From Oscillospiraceae bacterium (GTDB lineage Bacteria > Bacillota > Clostridia > Oscillospirales > Oscillospiraceae), in contig JAFWTG010000103.1 in assembly GCA_017519005.1 (NCBI GenBank), positions 1 to 38,158 on the forward strand: a stretch of 38,158 nt of DNA, given 5' to 3'. The position numbers and the translations under genes were made by a program. Below are positions 7,196 to 15,755 of the stretch, piece after piece. The stretch's first letter is position 1; every line of letters starts with the position of its first letter. A model generated the notes under the pieces. That model was not told where the DNA came from. It did no database searches and saw only the letters and a list, made by a program, of their open reading frames with translations.

Positions 7196-9550
7196 TCAGG
7201 ACTGCTCTGTCGGCTGCGCGGCTTCCTCCGCCGCGATTTCCTCCGCTTCCCCGCGCTCTGCCGCGGCGCTGTCCGGATCAGGCTGCTCCGCCTCGGCGGG
7301 GTCTACCGCGGGCTGCTCCGCCTCGGCAAGCTCCGCGGCTCTTCTGGCGGCGGCCAGCCGGTCCAGGATCCGCTTTTCGCGGCTCTGGCAGGTGAAGATC
7401 AGCACCTGCCGGGTCTTGCTCAGCTCCCGCAGGGTCTCCAGAGCCAGGGCAATCCGCTTGTCGTCGAAGTAGACCAGGGCGTCGTCCAGTATGATGGGGG
7501 CGTCGGGGATCAGCAGCTCGCAGATGGCCAGCCGAAGCGCCAGATAGAGCTGGTCCACGGTGCCGCCGCTGAGATAGGACAGCGGACGGAAAACCGCGCT
7601 GTCGGCGGGGTGGACCATGACGTGCAGATTCCGGTCCAGCTGGATCTTGTCGTATTTCCCGCCGGTGAGCCTGGAAAACAGCTCGCCGGTTTTCTGGCAC
7701 AGCACGGGTGCGAAGCGGGCGCGCAGATTCTCGTCCGCCTCCATCAAGGCCCGGCGGGCCAGCCGAAGGGCCGCGTAGCGCTCCTCCATGCGCTGAATCA
7801 TCTGATCCAGGGCGTCGCGCTGGGCTTCGATCTCCGCGGGGTCTCCCATCTGCCCGACGGCGCCGGAGAGCTTGTCGGCCTTGGAGGCGGTCTCCTCGAT
7901 CTGACGGTCCAGCTCCTCGAGGCGCTTCTGCTCGGTCTCCCGGTCGCGGTCCGCGAAGCGGGACGCGTCGGGGAGCGGCTCCTGCGGCTCGCCCACGGCG
8001 AAGCGGAGCTCATCAAGCTGCTCCTGCCGCTGCTGCTCCAGCAGCCGGGCCTGGGCCAGAGACTGCCGGGACTGCCGGGCCTCCTGGAAGAGGAGGGCGG
8101 CCTTCTCGTCGCTGCCGCTGCCGGGCATCAGCTGCTCCAGCCGCTCAAAGACCGCGCTGCGGCGGTCGGCCAGCGCTTCCAGCTCCCTGCGCTTGGCAGC
8201 CTCGCCGGAATCCTGCGCCAACTCCCGTTCGCGTTCCTCCAGCCCGTTGATATAGGCGATGCCGCGAATCACGACGCCCCGGGGATTCTTGGCCCCGTAC
8301 TGCAGCAGAATGGCGCGGGAGCGCTTCTGCAGCTCCAGATAGGCGTCCTTGCGGCGGTTGAAATCCACGCGCTGCCAGATCCAGAGCCCCAGCCCTGTCA
8401 GGGCGAGGGCGACGCCGGCGATCACCAGCGGCAGCAGCTTGGTAAACGAGCCCGCGAAGCCGATCCCGAGACCGGCAAGGATCATGAGATACCAGGGCAG
8501 CGCGGTCTTCCGCCTGGGCCGCTTCGCGTCGCGGGCCTCCTGGACCAGCGTGGCGTCGGCGGCGGCCTTGTCGTGGGCCTCCTTGGGGCCCATGCGCTCG
8601 AAGATCGGGTCCGGCTCCGGCAGCTCCAGCTCGGAAATGCTCAGGCCCTCCTCCAGGGCGACCCGCTGCAGCTCCGTCTGCAGCTGCTGCAGCTCCGCTT
8701 CGAGCTCCTGCAGCAGGCTTTCGTCGGGCAGCTCCGCGCAGACGGACTCCCAGCCCTCCCGGTCCTCCCGGGCCTCAGCCAGGGCGGCCTCCGCGGCGCT
8801 GACGCGGTTCATCCGCTCCTGCCGGTCCAGGGCGTCCAGACCGCCCAGAACCTCGCGGCATTCCTCCCGCTGCGCTTTGAGTTCGGTGAGCTCCGCCTGC
8901 AGCGCCTCCAGCTGACGCCTGCTTCGCTCGATTTCCGCCAGTCTGGCAGCCGCGTCCGCCCGGGCCTGCTCGGCGCGGGGCAGGGCGCCGCTGCGGTTGT
9001 GCCGGAGGGCGATCTGCTGCTTTTTCAGCTTCTCGTCGACCTCCGCGTAGGCGTAATCCTCGTTGCCTGCGGTCACAAGTCCGCTCAACCGCCGCTCCAG
9101 CAGGGCGTCGGCGGAGACGGAAATCCGCTGCTGGCGCAAATAGGCGCTGCGGGCAAAGACCGCGGCCTCCACGCCCAGCAGAGTCTGTCCGCAGGTTCTG
9201 CCGGTCAGATCCTCCCGAGGCGTGCCGGTGCCGCTGTCCCAGGCCCGGAAATCCCCCATGGGCGAGCTCTCGCTGCGGCGCTCAATGGTGACGGAGCGGC
9301 CGTTTGCCAGCAGCTCCAGCGTACCGGCCATGGGCTTGCCGTTCCAGGGCTGGAATTTCACCTTGTCCGGCAGGCGGCCGGCCTTGACGCGGTCCTTGGT
9401 GTCCACGCCGTAGAGCATGGCCAGCAGGAAGGCCAGCCAGGTGGATTTTCCGGCCTCGTTGTCGCCGCTGATGACGTTCAGCCCGGGCCGGAGCACCAGC
9501 TCCCGGTCGTTCAGCTTGCCGAAGCTGGCGCGCATGCGTTGGATAATCAC
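7196..9550 (-). CDS. YhaN/SbcC-like coiled-coil ATPase with central membrane hairpin
   Basis: 784 residues; partner of the adjacent SbcD-like nuclease. Walker A GDNEAGKST at 29-37, two long coiled coils, the ABC signature LSGGT at about 660-664, Walker B IILDDAL at about 686-692 and a switch segment LIFTCQS. Two hydrophobic stretches at about 350-394 break the coiled coil; Bacillus YhaN is also a membrane-associated member of this Rad50/SbcC class. The C-terminal 50 residues are an Ala/Glu-rich tail. GTG start at 9550 overlaps the nuclease stop by 4 bases, so the two are probably made in fixed ratio. Role in DNA end processing or repair is by family. Confidence 0.85.
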   Translation of the reverse strand: MIIQRMRASFGKLNDRELVLRPGLNVISGDNEAGKSTWLAFLLAMLYGVDTKDRVKAGRLPDKVKFQPWNGKPMAGTLELLANGRSVTIERRSESSPMGDFRAWDSGTGTPREDLTGRTCGQTLLGVEAAVFARSAYLRQQRISVSADALLERRLSGLVTAGNEDYAYAEVDEKLKKQQIALRHNRSGALPRAEQARADAAARLAEIERSRRQLEALQAELTELKAQREECREVLGGLDALDRQERMNRVSAAEAALAEAREDREGWESVCAELPDESLLQELEAELQQLQTELQRVALEEGLSISELELPEPDPIFERMGPKEAHDKAAADATLVQEARDAKRPRRKTALPWYLMILAGLGIGFAGSFTKLLPLVIAGVALALTGLGLWIWQRVDFNRRKDAYLELQKRSRAILLQYGAKNPRGVVIRGIAYINGLEERERELAQDSGEAAKRRELEALADRRSAVFERLEQLMPGSGSDEKAALLFQEARQSRQSLAQARLLEQQRQEQLDELRFAVGEPQEPLPDASRFADRDRETEQKRLEELDRQIEETASKADKLSGAVGQMGDPAEIEAQRDALDQMIQRMEERYAALRLARRALMEADENLRARFAPVLCQKTGELFSRLTGGKYDKIQLDRNLHVMVHPADSAVFRPLSYLSGGTVDQLYLALRLAICELLIPDAPIILDDALVYFDDKRIALALETLRELSKTRQVLIFTCQSREKRILDRLAAARRAAELAEAEQPAVDPAEAEQPDPDSAAAERGEAEEIAAEEAAQPTEQS

Positions 9551-10632
9551 AGCTCCGGCACCTCCCGTCCTTCCATTACGGCCACCCCCAGCCGGGCGGC
9601 CTCAGCCACGAGACGGCGCGCGTCCCGGTCTGTGTCGGCGTCATAGCATTCCTTCAGCTGGCGCAGGAATTCGCCCTTCAGGCTGTCCTCGCCGGCGTCC
9701 TTCCAAAGCTCCAGCGGGGGCAGGGTCTCGTCGATCAGCTCCAGCGCGTAAAAGCGCGAATCCAGCGCCGCGTGCAGCTGATCCGGGTCCGGCGTCGGAC
9801 AGTCTCCCACCAGCCGGATCCGATAGAGGTCCCGCTCCGTCTTCTCGGGCAGGGCCGCCTGAATCGCGGCCAGGGGATCGCCCTCCACGCGGACCGTCAG
9901 GGATTCGTAGACTCTGGCGCCCAAATCCACGGGGAAGAGGCGGCAGCCGTTCTCGTCCAGCTCCGCATAGACCGCGCCCTTGGGACCGGTCTCGTCGAAG
10001 CCCCGGCCCATGGCGCAGCCGGGGTTCACCACGGTGGTTTTCCCCACGACGCGCTCCTGGCGGCGGTGGACGTGGCCCAGGGCCAGATAGTTGACGCCGG
10101 AGGCCGCGATCTGCTCCTCCGAGATGGGATTGTAGCGGGAGTTCGGGTCGTCCAGGGTTCCGTGGATCACCAGCACCGAGAGCGCGCCGTCGTCCGCCGC
10201 GGAAAAGCCCTCCAGCAGGCTCCCGGCATGGGGCTCGGTGAAGGCCGCGCCGTAGACGGTCACGGCGGGCTGCTCCAGCCGGACGGCCTCCGGAGCCGTG
10301 GAGCGGAAAACGTGGACGTTGTCCGGCCAGGAGAGGGTGGCGTAGGGGGAGCCGGGCGACCAGGGATCGTGGTTGCCGGGGGCGATAAAGACCTGCGCCC
10401 GAAGTCCGCCCAGGGCTTCGCAGAGCAGCTCCGCGGTCTCCTGATAGATCTGGTCGGAATCAAAGAGATCGCCGGCGAGGAGCAGAAGGTGGCAGCTCCG
10501 CAGACTGCATTCGTCGGCCAGCTGCCGGACGATCTGCCGCTGCTCCTCCCGACGCTGGGCGGACTGCTCCGGCGGCAGGGAGGCGAAGGGACTGTCCAGA
10601 TGAAGGTCAGCGGCGTGCAGGATTCTGATCAT
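9547..10632 (-). CDS. YhaO/SbcD-like metallophosphoesterase (DNA repair exonuclease)
   Basis: 361 residues from the ATG at 10632, chosen because MIRILHAADLHLDSPF is the family N-terminus and GGAAAGGAT precedes it; the frame remains open upstream to 10680. Motifs of the two-metal phosphoesterase fold are AADLHLDSPF, GDLFDSD, GNHDPW, VIHGTLDD and LGHVHRRQ. The C-terminal part should form the cap that binds the YhaN-like ATPase. Its start overlaps the end of ymdB by 26 bases, so all three genes form one operon. Confidence 0.88.
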   Translation of the reverse strand: MIRILHAADLHLDSPFASLPPEQSAQRREEQRQIVRQLADECSLRSCHLLLLAGDLFDSDQIYQETAELLCEALGGLRAQVFIAPGNHDPWSPGSPYATLSWPDNVHVFRSTAPEAVRLEQPAVTVYGAAFTEPHAGSLLEGFSAADDGALSVLVIHGTLDDPNSRYNPISEEQIAASGVNYLALGHVHRRQERVVGKTTVVNPGCAMGRGFDETGPKGAVYAELDENGCRLFPVDLGARVYESLTVRVEGDPLAAIQAALPEKTERDLYRIRLVGDCPTPDPDQLHAALDSRFYALELIDETLPPLELWKDAGEDSLKGEFLRQLKECYDADTDRDARRLVAEAARLGVAVMEGREVPEL

Positions 10633-11401
10633 AATAGCAGATCCTTTCCGTGTGTGTACAGATTCCGGTTTTTGCGTCAAGGGTAAAGAGGACGCTCTCC
10701 AATTTGCACGGTCCCTCGGGGACCTCGTAGCGGCTGTTCAGACCGCCTCGGAAGGTCGCGATGGACTGCTCGACGCGAACGCCGATCACCGAGTGGATCG
10801 GCCCGGTCATGCCCAGGTCCGTCACGTAGCCGGTTCCACCGGGAAGGATCTGGTCGTCCGCGGTGGGGACGTGGGTGTGGGTGCCCCAGAGGGCCGAAAC
10901 CTTCCCGTCCAGGTGGTAGCCCAGAGCCAGCTTTTCAGACGTGGCCTCGGCGTGGAAATCCACCAGAATGAGCCGGGTGTCCAGCTCCTTCAGCAGGCGC
11001 TCGGCCAGCAGAAAGGGATTGTCCGGCCCGAAATTCATGCCGCAGCGGCCGATCAGGTTCAGCACGGCCACGCGCCCGGCCCGGGTGTCGTAGACGCCCA
11101 GACCCCGGCCGGGAAAGAGGGGAGAGTCGTTGGCGGGGCGCAGGATGAAGCGGCTTTCGTCCAGATAGGAGGCGATCTCCCTCCGGTTGTAGCTGTGGTT
11201 GCCCAGGGTGATCACGTCGGCGCCCGCGTCCAGCATTGCTTCCGCCTGCTTCGGGGTCAGCCCCACGCCGGAGGCATTTTCTCCGTTCACAACGCAGAAA
11301 TCCACGGCGTGCTCCCGCCGGAGCCGCCGCAGCTCACGCTGCAGCAGCCGCAGACCCGGCGCGCCGCAGACGTCGCCCACGGCCAGTACCCGCAGCTCCA
11401 T
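10607..11401 (-). CDS. ymdB: YmdB-family metallophosphoesterase
   Basis: 264 residues, the usual length for the TIGR00282/YmdB family. Metal-binding segments: GDVCGAPG, NGENASG, GNHSYNRREI, DFHAEATSEK and GTHTHVPTADD. In Bacillus subtilis YmdB is a cyclic-nucleotide phosphodiesterase that affects the switch between motility and biofilm; the role here is by homology. ATG at 11401 follows GAAGGGGGTG. First gene of the ymdB-yhaO-yhaN operon, served by the minus-strand promoter at 11435-11463. Confidence 0.9.
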   Translation of the reverse strand: MELRVLAVGDVCGAPGLRLLQRELRRLRREHAVDFCVVNGENASGVGLTPKQAEAMLDAGADVITLGNHSYNRREIASYLDESRFILRPANDSPLFPGRGLGVYDTRAGRVAVLNLIGRCGMNFGPDNPFLLAERLLKELDTRLILVDFHAEATSEKLALGYHLDGKVSALWGTHTHVPTADDQILPGGTGYVTDLGMTGPIHSVIGVRVEQSIATFRGGLNSRYEVPEGPCKLESVLFTLDAKTGICTHTERICYYDQNPARR

Positions 11402-11434
11402 CGGCCGACACCCCCTTCGTTATTTTTCCAAACT

Positions 11435-11463
11435 ATTATACGCCGTATTTCGTCAAAAAGCAA
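11435..11463 (-). promoter_or_regulatory. SigA promoter of the ymdB operon
   Basis: On the minus strand: -35 TTGCTT (11463-11458), 17-bp spacer, -10 TATAAT (11440-11435). It gives a leader of about 27 bases before the ymdB ATG. Confidence 0.75.
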
Positions 11464-11520
11464 CGATTATTTCGTGGGGCGTCCGGCTTTGCGCGGCGTT
11501 CAAAGAATCTCTCCGAAGTT

Positions 11521-11562
11521 TTTACAAATTGTTCACCGATTTCGCCGTGTCGGCGTTATAAT
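11521..11562 (+). promoter_or_regulatory. Promoter region of the two-component/HtrA-like operon
   Basis: A perfect -10 TATAAT lies at 11557-11562, 42 bases before the regulator ATG. No good -35 stands at 16-18 bp. Instead TTTACA (11521-11526), five bases, then TTCACC (11532-11537) form a direct repeat like the TT-ACA repeats bound by PhoP-type regulators, so activator dependence or autoregulation is possible. Confidence 0.55.
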
Positions 11563-11604
11563 AAAGGACAGAAAATGACACGACAGAAGAGAGGAGGCCG
11601 ACTT

Positions 11605-12288
11605 ATGGCAATCAAAATCCTGATCGTGGAAGACGACAACAACATTGCCGATCTGCTTCGGCTGTATCTGGAAAAGGAAAATTACGAGGTGGCCATCGCC
11701 TCCGACGGCGGCAAGGGCGTCGAGCTGTTCCGTCGCTTCCAGCCGGACCTGGTCCTGCTGGACCTGATGCTGCCGGTGCTGGACGGCTGGAGCGTCTGCC
11801 GGACCATCCGCGCCGAGTCCAAGACGCCGGTCATCATGCTGACCGCCAAGGGCGAGACCGACGACAAGGTCAACGGCCTGCGTCAGGGGGCGGACGACTA
11901 TATCACCAAGCCCTTCGAGATGCAGGAGGTCCTGGCCCGGATCGAGGCCGTGCTGCGCCGCTCCGGCAGCAGACTGGAGAAAAACAGCAAGCGCCTGGTC
12001 TTCGACAAGCTGATTATCGACATGGACTCCTTCGAGCTCACGGTGGACGGCAAGAAGATTCCCACCCCGCCCAAGGAAATGGAGCTGCTCTACCACCTGG
12101 CCTCCACGCCCAACCGGGTCTACCAGCGCAACAAGCTGCTGGACGAGGTCTGGGGCTTTGACTATTTTGGCGACACCCGCACCGTGGACGTCCACATCAA
12201 GCGCCTGCGCGAAAAGCTGGAGGGCGTGTCCGACCAGTGGTCTCTCAAGACCGTCTGGGGCGTGGGCTACAAGTTTGAGGTGGTATAG
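11605..12288 (+). CDS. OmpR/PhoB-family response regulator
   Basis: 227 residues. Receiver domain with D10/D11, phosphoacceptor D53 (VLLDLMLP), T80 and K102 (ITKPFE); C-terminal winged helix ending in DTRTVDVHIKRLREKLE and WGVGYKFEV. ATG at 11605 has GAGGAGG at 11591-11597; in-frame upstream sequence is promoter and is excluded. Followed after 3 bases by its kinase and then by an HtrA-like gene, an order that recalls CssR-CssS-HtrA envelope stress control. Confidence 0.93.
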   Translation: MAIKILIVEDDNNIADLLRLYLEKENYEVAIASDGGKGVELFRRFQPDLVLLDLMLPVLDGWSVCRTIRAESKTPVIMLTAKGETDDKVNGLRQGADDYITKPFEMQEVLARIEAVLRRSGSRLEKNSKRLVFDKLIIDMDSFELTVDGKKIPTPPKEMELLYHLASTPNRVYQRNKLLDEVWGFDYFGDTRTVDVHIKRLREKLEGVSDQWSLKTVWGVGYKFEVV

Positions 12289-12291
12289 GCC

Positions 12292-13719
12292 GTGAAACGC
12301 AGCTTCGGCGGGCAGATCACGCTCACTGTCTGCCTGATCTTTCTCACGCTGATTCTTCTGAGCACGGCCACCCAGCTGCTCTACAAGGGCCTGACGGTGG
12401 ACATGATGGAGGAAGACGTGACGGCCGCCGCTGACGCCGCCGCCGGCATGACGGAGCTCTTCTCCACGGGCGAGCTGCGCAGCGCCCAGCAGCTCCGGGT
12501 CCAGCTCAACTACACGGCCCGGGCCACGGGCGACGACGTGCTGGTCTGCGACGAGAGCGGCGTCGTCATTGCCTGCTCCTGCGGCCCGCAGAGCTGCGAC
12601 CACCTTGGCTGGCAGCTGGACCGGACGCTGATCGACAGCGTTCCCGTGGGCCAGACCGCCTTTCGCCGCAGCCTGAACCTGGGCTGCTACGGCGAAGCGC
12701 GGATGGCGGTCCTGCGCTGCCTCCAGTCCAAGGACGGCGCGCTCCGCTTCGTGCTGAGCTCCCGCTCCGCCGCCGAGGTGAGCCGCCGTCTGGCGGAGGC
12801 GATCCGGCTGAACGTCCTGGTGGTGTTCGTGGTGATGCTGCTGGCGATTCCGGTGGTCTGGTTCATCCTCCAGCGGCAGATGAAGCCCATCAAGCAGATG
12901 ACCGCCGCTGCCCGGCGCATGGCCCACGGCCAGATGGACGTCCGGGTGGACGCCAACGCCACCGATACCGCCGAGCTCAACGAGCTGGCCCTGGCCTTCA
13001 ACAATATGGCCCAGGCCCTGGCGAAATCCGAGCAGAAGCGGCAGGAGTTCGTAGCCAACGTGAGCCATGAGCTCAAAACCCCCATGACCACCATCTCCGG
13101 TTATATGGACGGGATGCTGGACGGGACCATTCCCCCGGAGCAGTATCCCAAGTATATGGAGATCATCTCCGGCGAGGTCAAGCGGCTGTCCCGCCTGGTC
13201 CGCTCCATGCTGGAGATCTCCCGCATCCAGGACCAGGGCGTCTCCCCGGAGCGCAAGCGGAGCTTCGACCTCTGCCAGACTGTGGGGGAGGTGCTGCTGA
13301 GCTTTGAGCAGAAGATCAACGCCAAGCACCTGGAGGTGGAGACCGAGCTGCCGGACCAGGGCGCCAGAACCCTGGCGGACCCCGACGCCGTCACGCAGGT
13401 GGTATACAATCTGATCGACAACGCGGTAAAATTCTGCGCCGAGGGCGGCACGCTGGGCCTGAAAATCGCCCAGACCAAGACCGGCAAGTATCTGGTCTCC
13501 GTTTCCAACACCGGCCAGACCATCCCGCCCGAGGAGCTGCCCCTGGTCTTTGACCGCTTCCACAAAACGGACAAAAGCCGCTCCGCGGACCGGGACGGCT
13601 GGGGCCTGGGGCTGTATATCGTGAAGACCATCATTCTCAGCCATGAGGAGGACGTCTACGTCACAAGCCGCGACGGCGTGACGGAGTTCTCCTTCACCAT
13701 GCCCAGGCTGACCGGCTGA
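12292..13719 (+). CDS. Sensor histidine kinase with cysteine-rich sensor loop
   Basis: 475 residues, GTG start. Spans at about 9-29 and 174-194 enclose an external sensor of about 145 residues with a Cys/His cluster (C86, C95, C97, C102, H104). HAMP domain follows, then the HisKA box NVSHELKTPMTT with phosphoacceptor H259, N-box VVYNLIDNAVKFC and G-box DGWGLGLYIV, so kinase function looks intact. It forms a pair with the preceding response regulator. The cysteines could bind metal or sense redox state, which is inference. Confidence 0.92.
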   Translation: MKRSFGGQITLTVCLIFLTLILLSTATQLLYKGLTVDMMEEDVTAAADAAAGMTELFSTGELRSAQQLRVQLNYTARATGDDVLVCDESGVVIACSCGPQSCDHLGWQLDRTLIDSVPVGQTAFRRSLNLGCYGEARMAVLRCLQSKDGALRFVLSSRSAAEVSRRLAEAIRLNVLVVFVVMLLAIPVVWFILQRQMKPIKQMTAAARRMAHGQMDVRVDANATDTAELNELALAFNNMAQALAKSEQKRQEFVANVSHELKTPMTTISGYMDGMLDGTIPPEQYPKYMEIISGEVKRLSRLVRSMLEISRIQDQGVSPERKRSFDLCQTVGEVLLSFEQKINAKHLEVETELPDQGARTLADPDAVTQVVYNLIDNAVKFCAEGGTLGLKIAQTKTGKYLVSVSNTGQTIPPEELPLVFDRFHKTDKSRSADRDGWGLGLYIVKTIILSHEEDVYVTSRDGVTEFSFTMPRLTG

Positions 13720-13786
13720 GCCAGGGGGGCAGGCGCCCGCCCGCCCCAAATCCCAAAGCGTATCATTCCGAAAAGGAGGTGCAGAT

Positions 13787-15037
13787 ATGGACGACAAACG
13801 GACTCCGATGGAGGCCGAGGTGCTGGAAATGCCGCAGCAGGCGGCCAGCTGTCCCGAGGACTTTTACGGGACCTCCGCAAAGCCCTGTCCCCGGCGCAGC
13901 CACGCCTGGGCCTGGATCTGCGTGGGTCTGTCCGTCATCGCGCTCTGCACCTTCAGCGTCGTGGCGGCCATCCGCCACGTCCGGCTGGAAAAGCGGGACG
14001 GAAACTGGAGCCTCTCCATGCAGGATACCGAGGCGACCGCGGAAACCGGCGACGCGATCCGGGATCTGGACGCCGCCGGCAGCAGGGATTACGTCCCCAT
14101 GCGGGGCGGCAGCGGCAGCATCCGGCTCTCTACGGAGGAGGGGACGGGGGAGAGCCTGACGCCCGCCGCCGTGTACGCCCGGGTCTCGCCCGCCGTGGTG
14201 AGCATTCAGGCGGAGTCCTACTACGGTACCGAGAGCTGCACCGGCGTGGTGCTGACGGCCGACGGCTATATTCTCTCGGCGGCCCAGAGCCTGGGCAGCG
14301 CCGCCTCCATCAGCGTCAGCTTTTCCGACGGCGCCGCCATGAGCGCCGAGCGGGTGGGGGAGGACCGGGTCTCCGGCGTCTGCCTTCTGAAGGTGGAGGC
14401 CTCCGGCCTGCAGACCGTCAGCTTTGCCGCCGACGGGAAAACCTCCGTGGGCCAGGGCGTCTACTGCCTCTGCAATCCCTACGGCAACCGGATTCCCAAC
14501 GTGTTCTGCAGCGGCATGCTGTCCGTCAGCCGGAGCGTGGAGCTGTCCGGCAGGGACTTTGAGCTGCTGCAGGCTGCGGTCCAGCCGCAAAGCCCGGGCT
14601 ATGGCTGCCCCATTCTGGATGCCCAGGGCCGGGTTCTGGGCCTCACCACCCCCATCGGACGCCGCCTCGTCTCCGGCGAGGACCCCTGCTTTGCGCTCAG
14701 CGCCGCCGATCTGGAGCAGCTCGTCGCCGACCTGGCAGACAGCTCCGTGTCGTACAGCAGCTGGCTTGGCCTGCAGGTCTCGGAGATTCCGGAGGATTAT
14801 TACCTCTTCTGCGGCTTCCCAAGCCGGCTCTGGATCGACGAAATCGAAGCGGGGAGTCCGGCGGACGGCGTGCTGAAGCAGTTCGACGTCGTCACCGCCG
14901 TGGACGGCGTGGACGTCAGCAGCGCCGCGGAGTTCGAGGCGCAGATCGCGGCCCGCAGCGAGGGCGACTGGGTCTGGCTCACGATCTACCGAAGCGGAAA
15001 ATGGTACAGAATTCATTTGCCCGTGCTGGCAAGATAA
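13787..15037 (+). CDS. HtrA/DegP-like trypsin-fold plus PDZ protein, predicted catalytically dead
   Basis: 416 residues. One span at about 40-62 anchors a trypsin-like domain (about 125-315) and a PDZ domain (about 325-412, WIDEIEAGSPADGVLKQFDVV). The fold is easily aligned to HtrA (GVVLTADGYILSAAQSL, SFSDG, CNPYGN, PILDAQGRVLGL). The catalytic positions differ: the His of T-N-x-H-V is Q167, the Asp of S-D-x-A-L is G197, and the Ser of G-N-S-G-G is Y272. It is therefore a likely pseudoprotease, perhaps a chaperone or a sensor/adaptor for its two-component neighbours. AGGAGGT at 13774-13780 fixes the start. Confidence 0.85.
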   Translation: MDDKRTPMEAEVLEMPQQAASCPEDFYGTSAKPCPRRSHAWAWICVGLSVIALCTFSVVAAIRHVRLEKRDGNWSLSMQDTEATAETGDAIRDLDAAGSRDYVPMRGGSGSIRLSTEEGTGESLTPAAVYARVSPAVVSIQAESYYGTESCTGVVLTADGYILSAAQSLGSAASISVSFSDGAAMSAERVGEDRVSGVCLLKVEASGLQTVSFAADGKTSVGQGVYCLCNPYGNRIPNVFCSGMLSVSRSVELSGRDFELLQAAVQPQSPGYGCPILDAQGRVLGLTTPIGRRLVSGEDPCFALSAADLEQLVADLADSSVSYSSWLGLQVSEIPEDYYLFCGFPSRLWIDEIEAGSPADGVLKQFDVVTAVDGVDVSSAAEFEAQIAARSEGDWVWLTIYRSGKWYRIHLPVLAR

Positions 15038-15041
15038 GCGA

Positions 15042-15075
15042 AAGGCGAAGCCCGGGAGGCTTCGCCTTTTCTCTT
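15042..15075 (+). terminator. Terminator after the HtrA-like gene
   Basis: Stem AAGGCGAAGCC (15042-15052) and GGCTTCGCCTT (15058-15068) with a 5-base loop, then TTCTCTT. Confidence 0.85.
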
Positions 15076-15128
15076 TCGCACGCGGCCGCGGCCCACGGCA
15101 TACGATGGGGCGAAAGGTGGTGCGCAGC

Positions 15129-15599
15129 ATGAATCTGCAAACGGAACGGGAGATTTGGAGCCGCGTGAAGGGACCCGGCGGGATTGCCGCGGAGGAAGCG
15201 CTGCTGCCCGAGCGCCTGGAAGCGCTGATTTCAGAGGAACGGAGCCTGGCCGCCTCCCTGCGAAGCCTGACGCCCCGGCTGCGGGGGCCGCAGCGGGGCG
15301 AGCTGACGCGGATTGCGGCGCGGGCGGAGGGCAGGGCCCGGGCGCTCACGACGCTGCACTATCTGCTGAGCGGCAGGCGGCTGCGATTGCAGCCGCCCCG
15401 CCCGAACAAGCCCGGCCCCCTGCCGGAGGAGCTGCGGGAGCTCTGTCTGAGGACCCGAAGGAGCGTCCGGGCCTACGAGGCCCTGGGGCGGGAGTTTTCC
15501 GCCTGTGAGGAGGACTTCGCCCGATACGGGGACCAGACCCGGGCCGACGTCCGCAGCATGACCGGCCTGCTGGAACAACAGCTTCGCCGGCCGCGGTAA
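15129..15599 (+). CDS. Small all-helical protein, unknown function
   Basis: 156 residues from ATG 15129, chosen because AAAGGTGG lies 8-15 bases upstream; an ATG at 15105 has no ribosome site. Very rich in Arg, Leu and Glu, no membrane span and no signal peptide. Predicted helices with an EERSLAASLR segment and a spaced AEGRARALTTLHYLLSG segment vaguely recall ferritin-like proteins, but the metal ligands are not convincingly present. It stands alone between a terminator and a repeat element. No function is assigned. Confidence 0.6.
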   Translation: MNLQTEREIWSRVKGPGGIAAEEALLPERLEALISEERSLAASLRSLTPRLRGPQRGELTRIAARAEGRARALTTLHYLLSGRRLRLQPPRPNKPGPLPEELRELCLRTRRSVRAYEALGREFSACEEDFARYGDQTRADVRSMTGLLEQQLRRPR

Positions 15600-15601
15600 A
15601 T

Positions 15602-15722
15602 TCGGATTTGTCGGGCTCTTGCGTAGGGCGGCCTGACCCCAGGCCGCCGCCGTCACGCTGGCGGTTATCGCGGCGGCCAGGGGTCTGGCCGCCCTACGCA
15701 GCATCTCGTCAAATCCCGATTT
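15602..15722. repeat. Palindromic intergenic element with nested hairpins (copy 1)
   Basis: About 120 bp. Outer inverted ends run from CGGATTTGTCGGG through TGCGTAGGGCGGCC on the left to the complementary GGCCGCCCTACGCA on the right. Each arm holds its own small palindrome: GGCCT-GACCCC-AGGCC at 15630-15645, and GGCCA-GGGGTC-TGGCC at 15675-15690. A second copy is cut by the window end at 38100-38158. It resembles a MITE or REP-like element; no protein is encoded. Confidence 0.8.
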
Positions 15723-15755
15723 TGTAAAATCTTTTCAATCCTACGAAATAATGCT

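Noticed and set aside
7196-10632. Nuclease plus SMC-like ATPase as an anti-phage defence island.
   Set aside because: Motifs and order match the housekeeping YhaO/YhaN pair, and ymdB heads the operon; no other defence genes are present.
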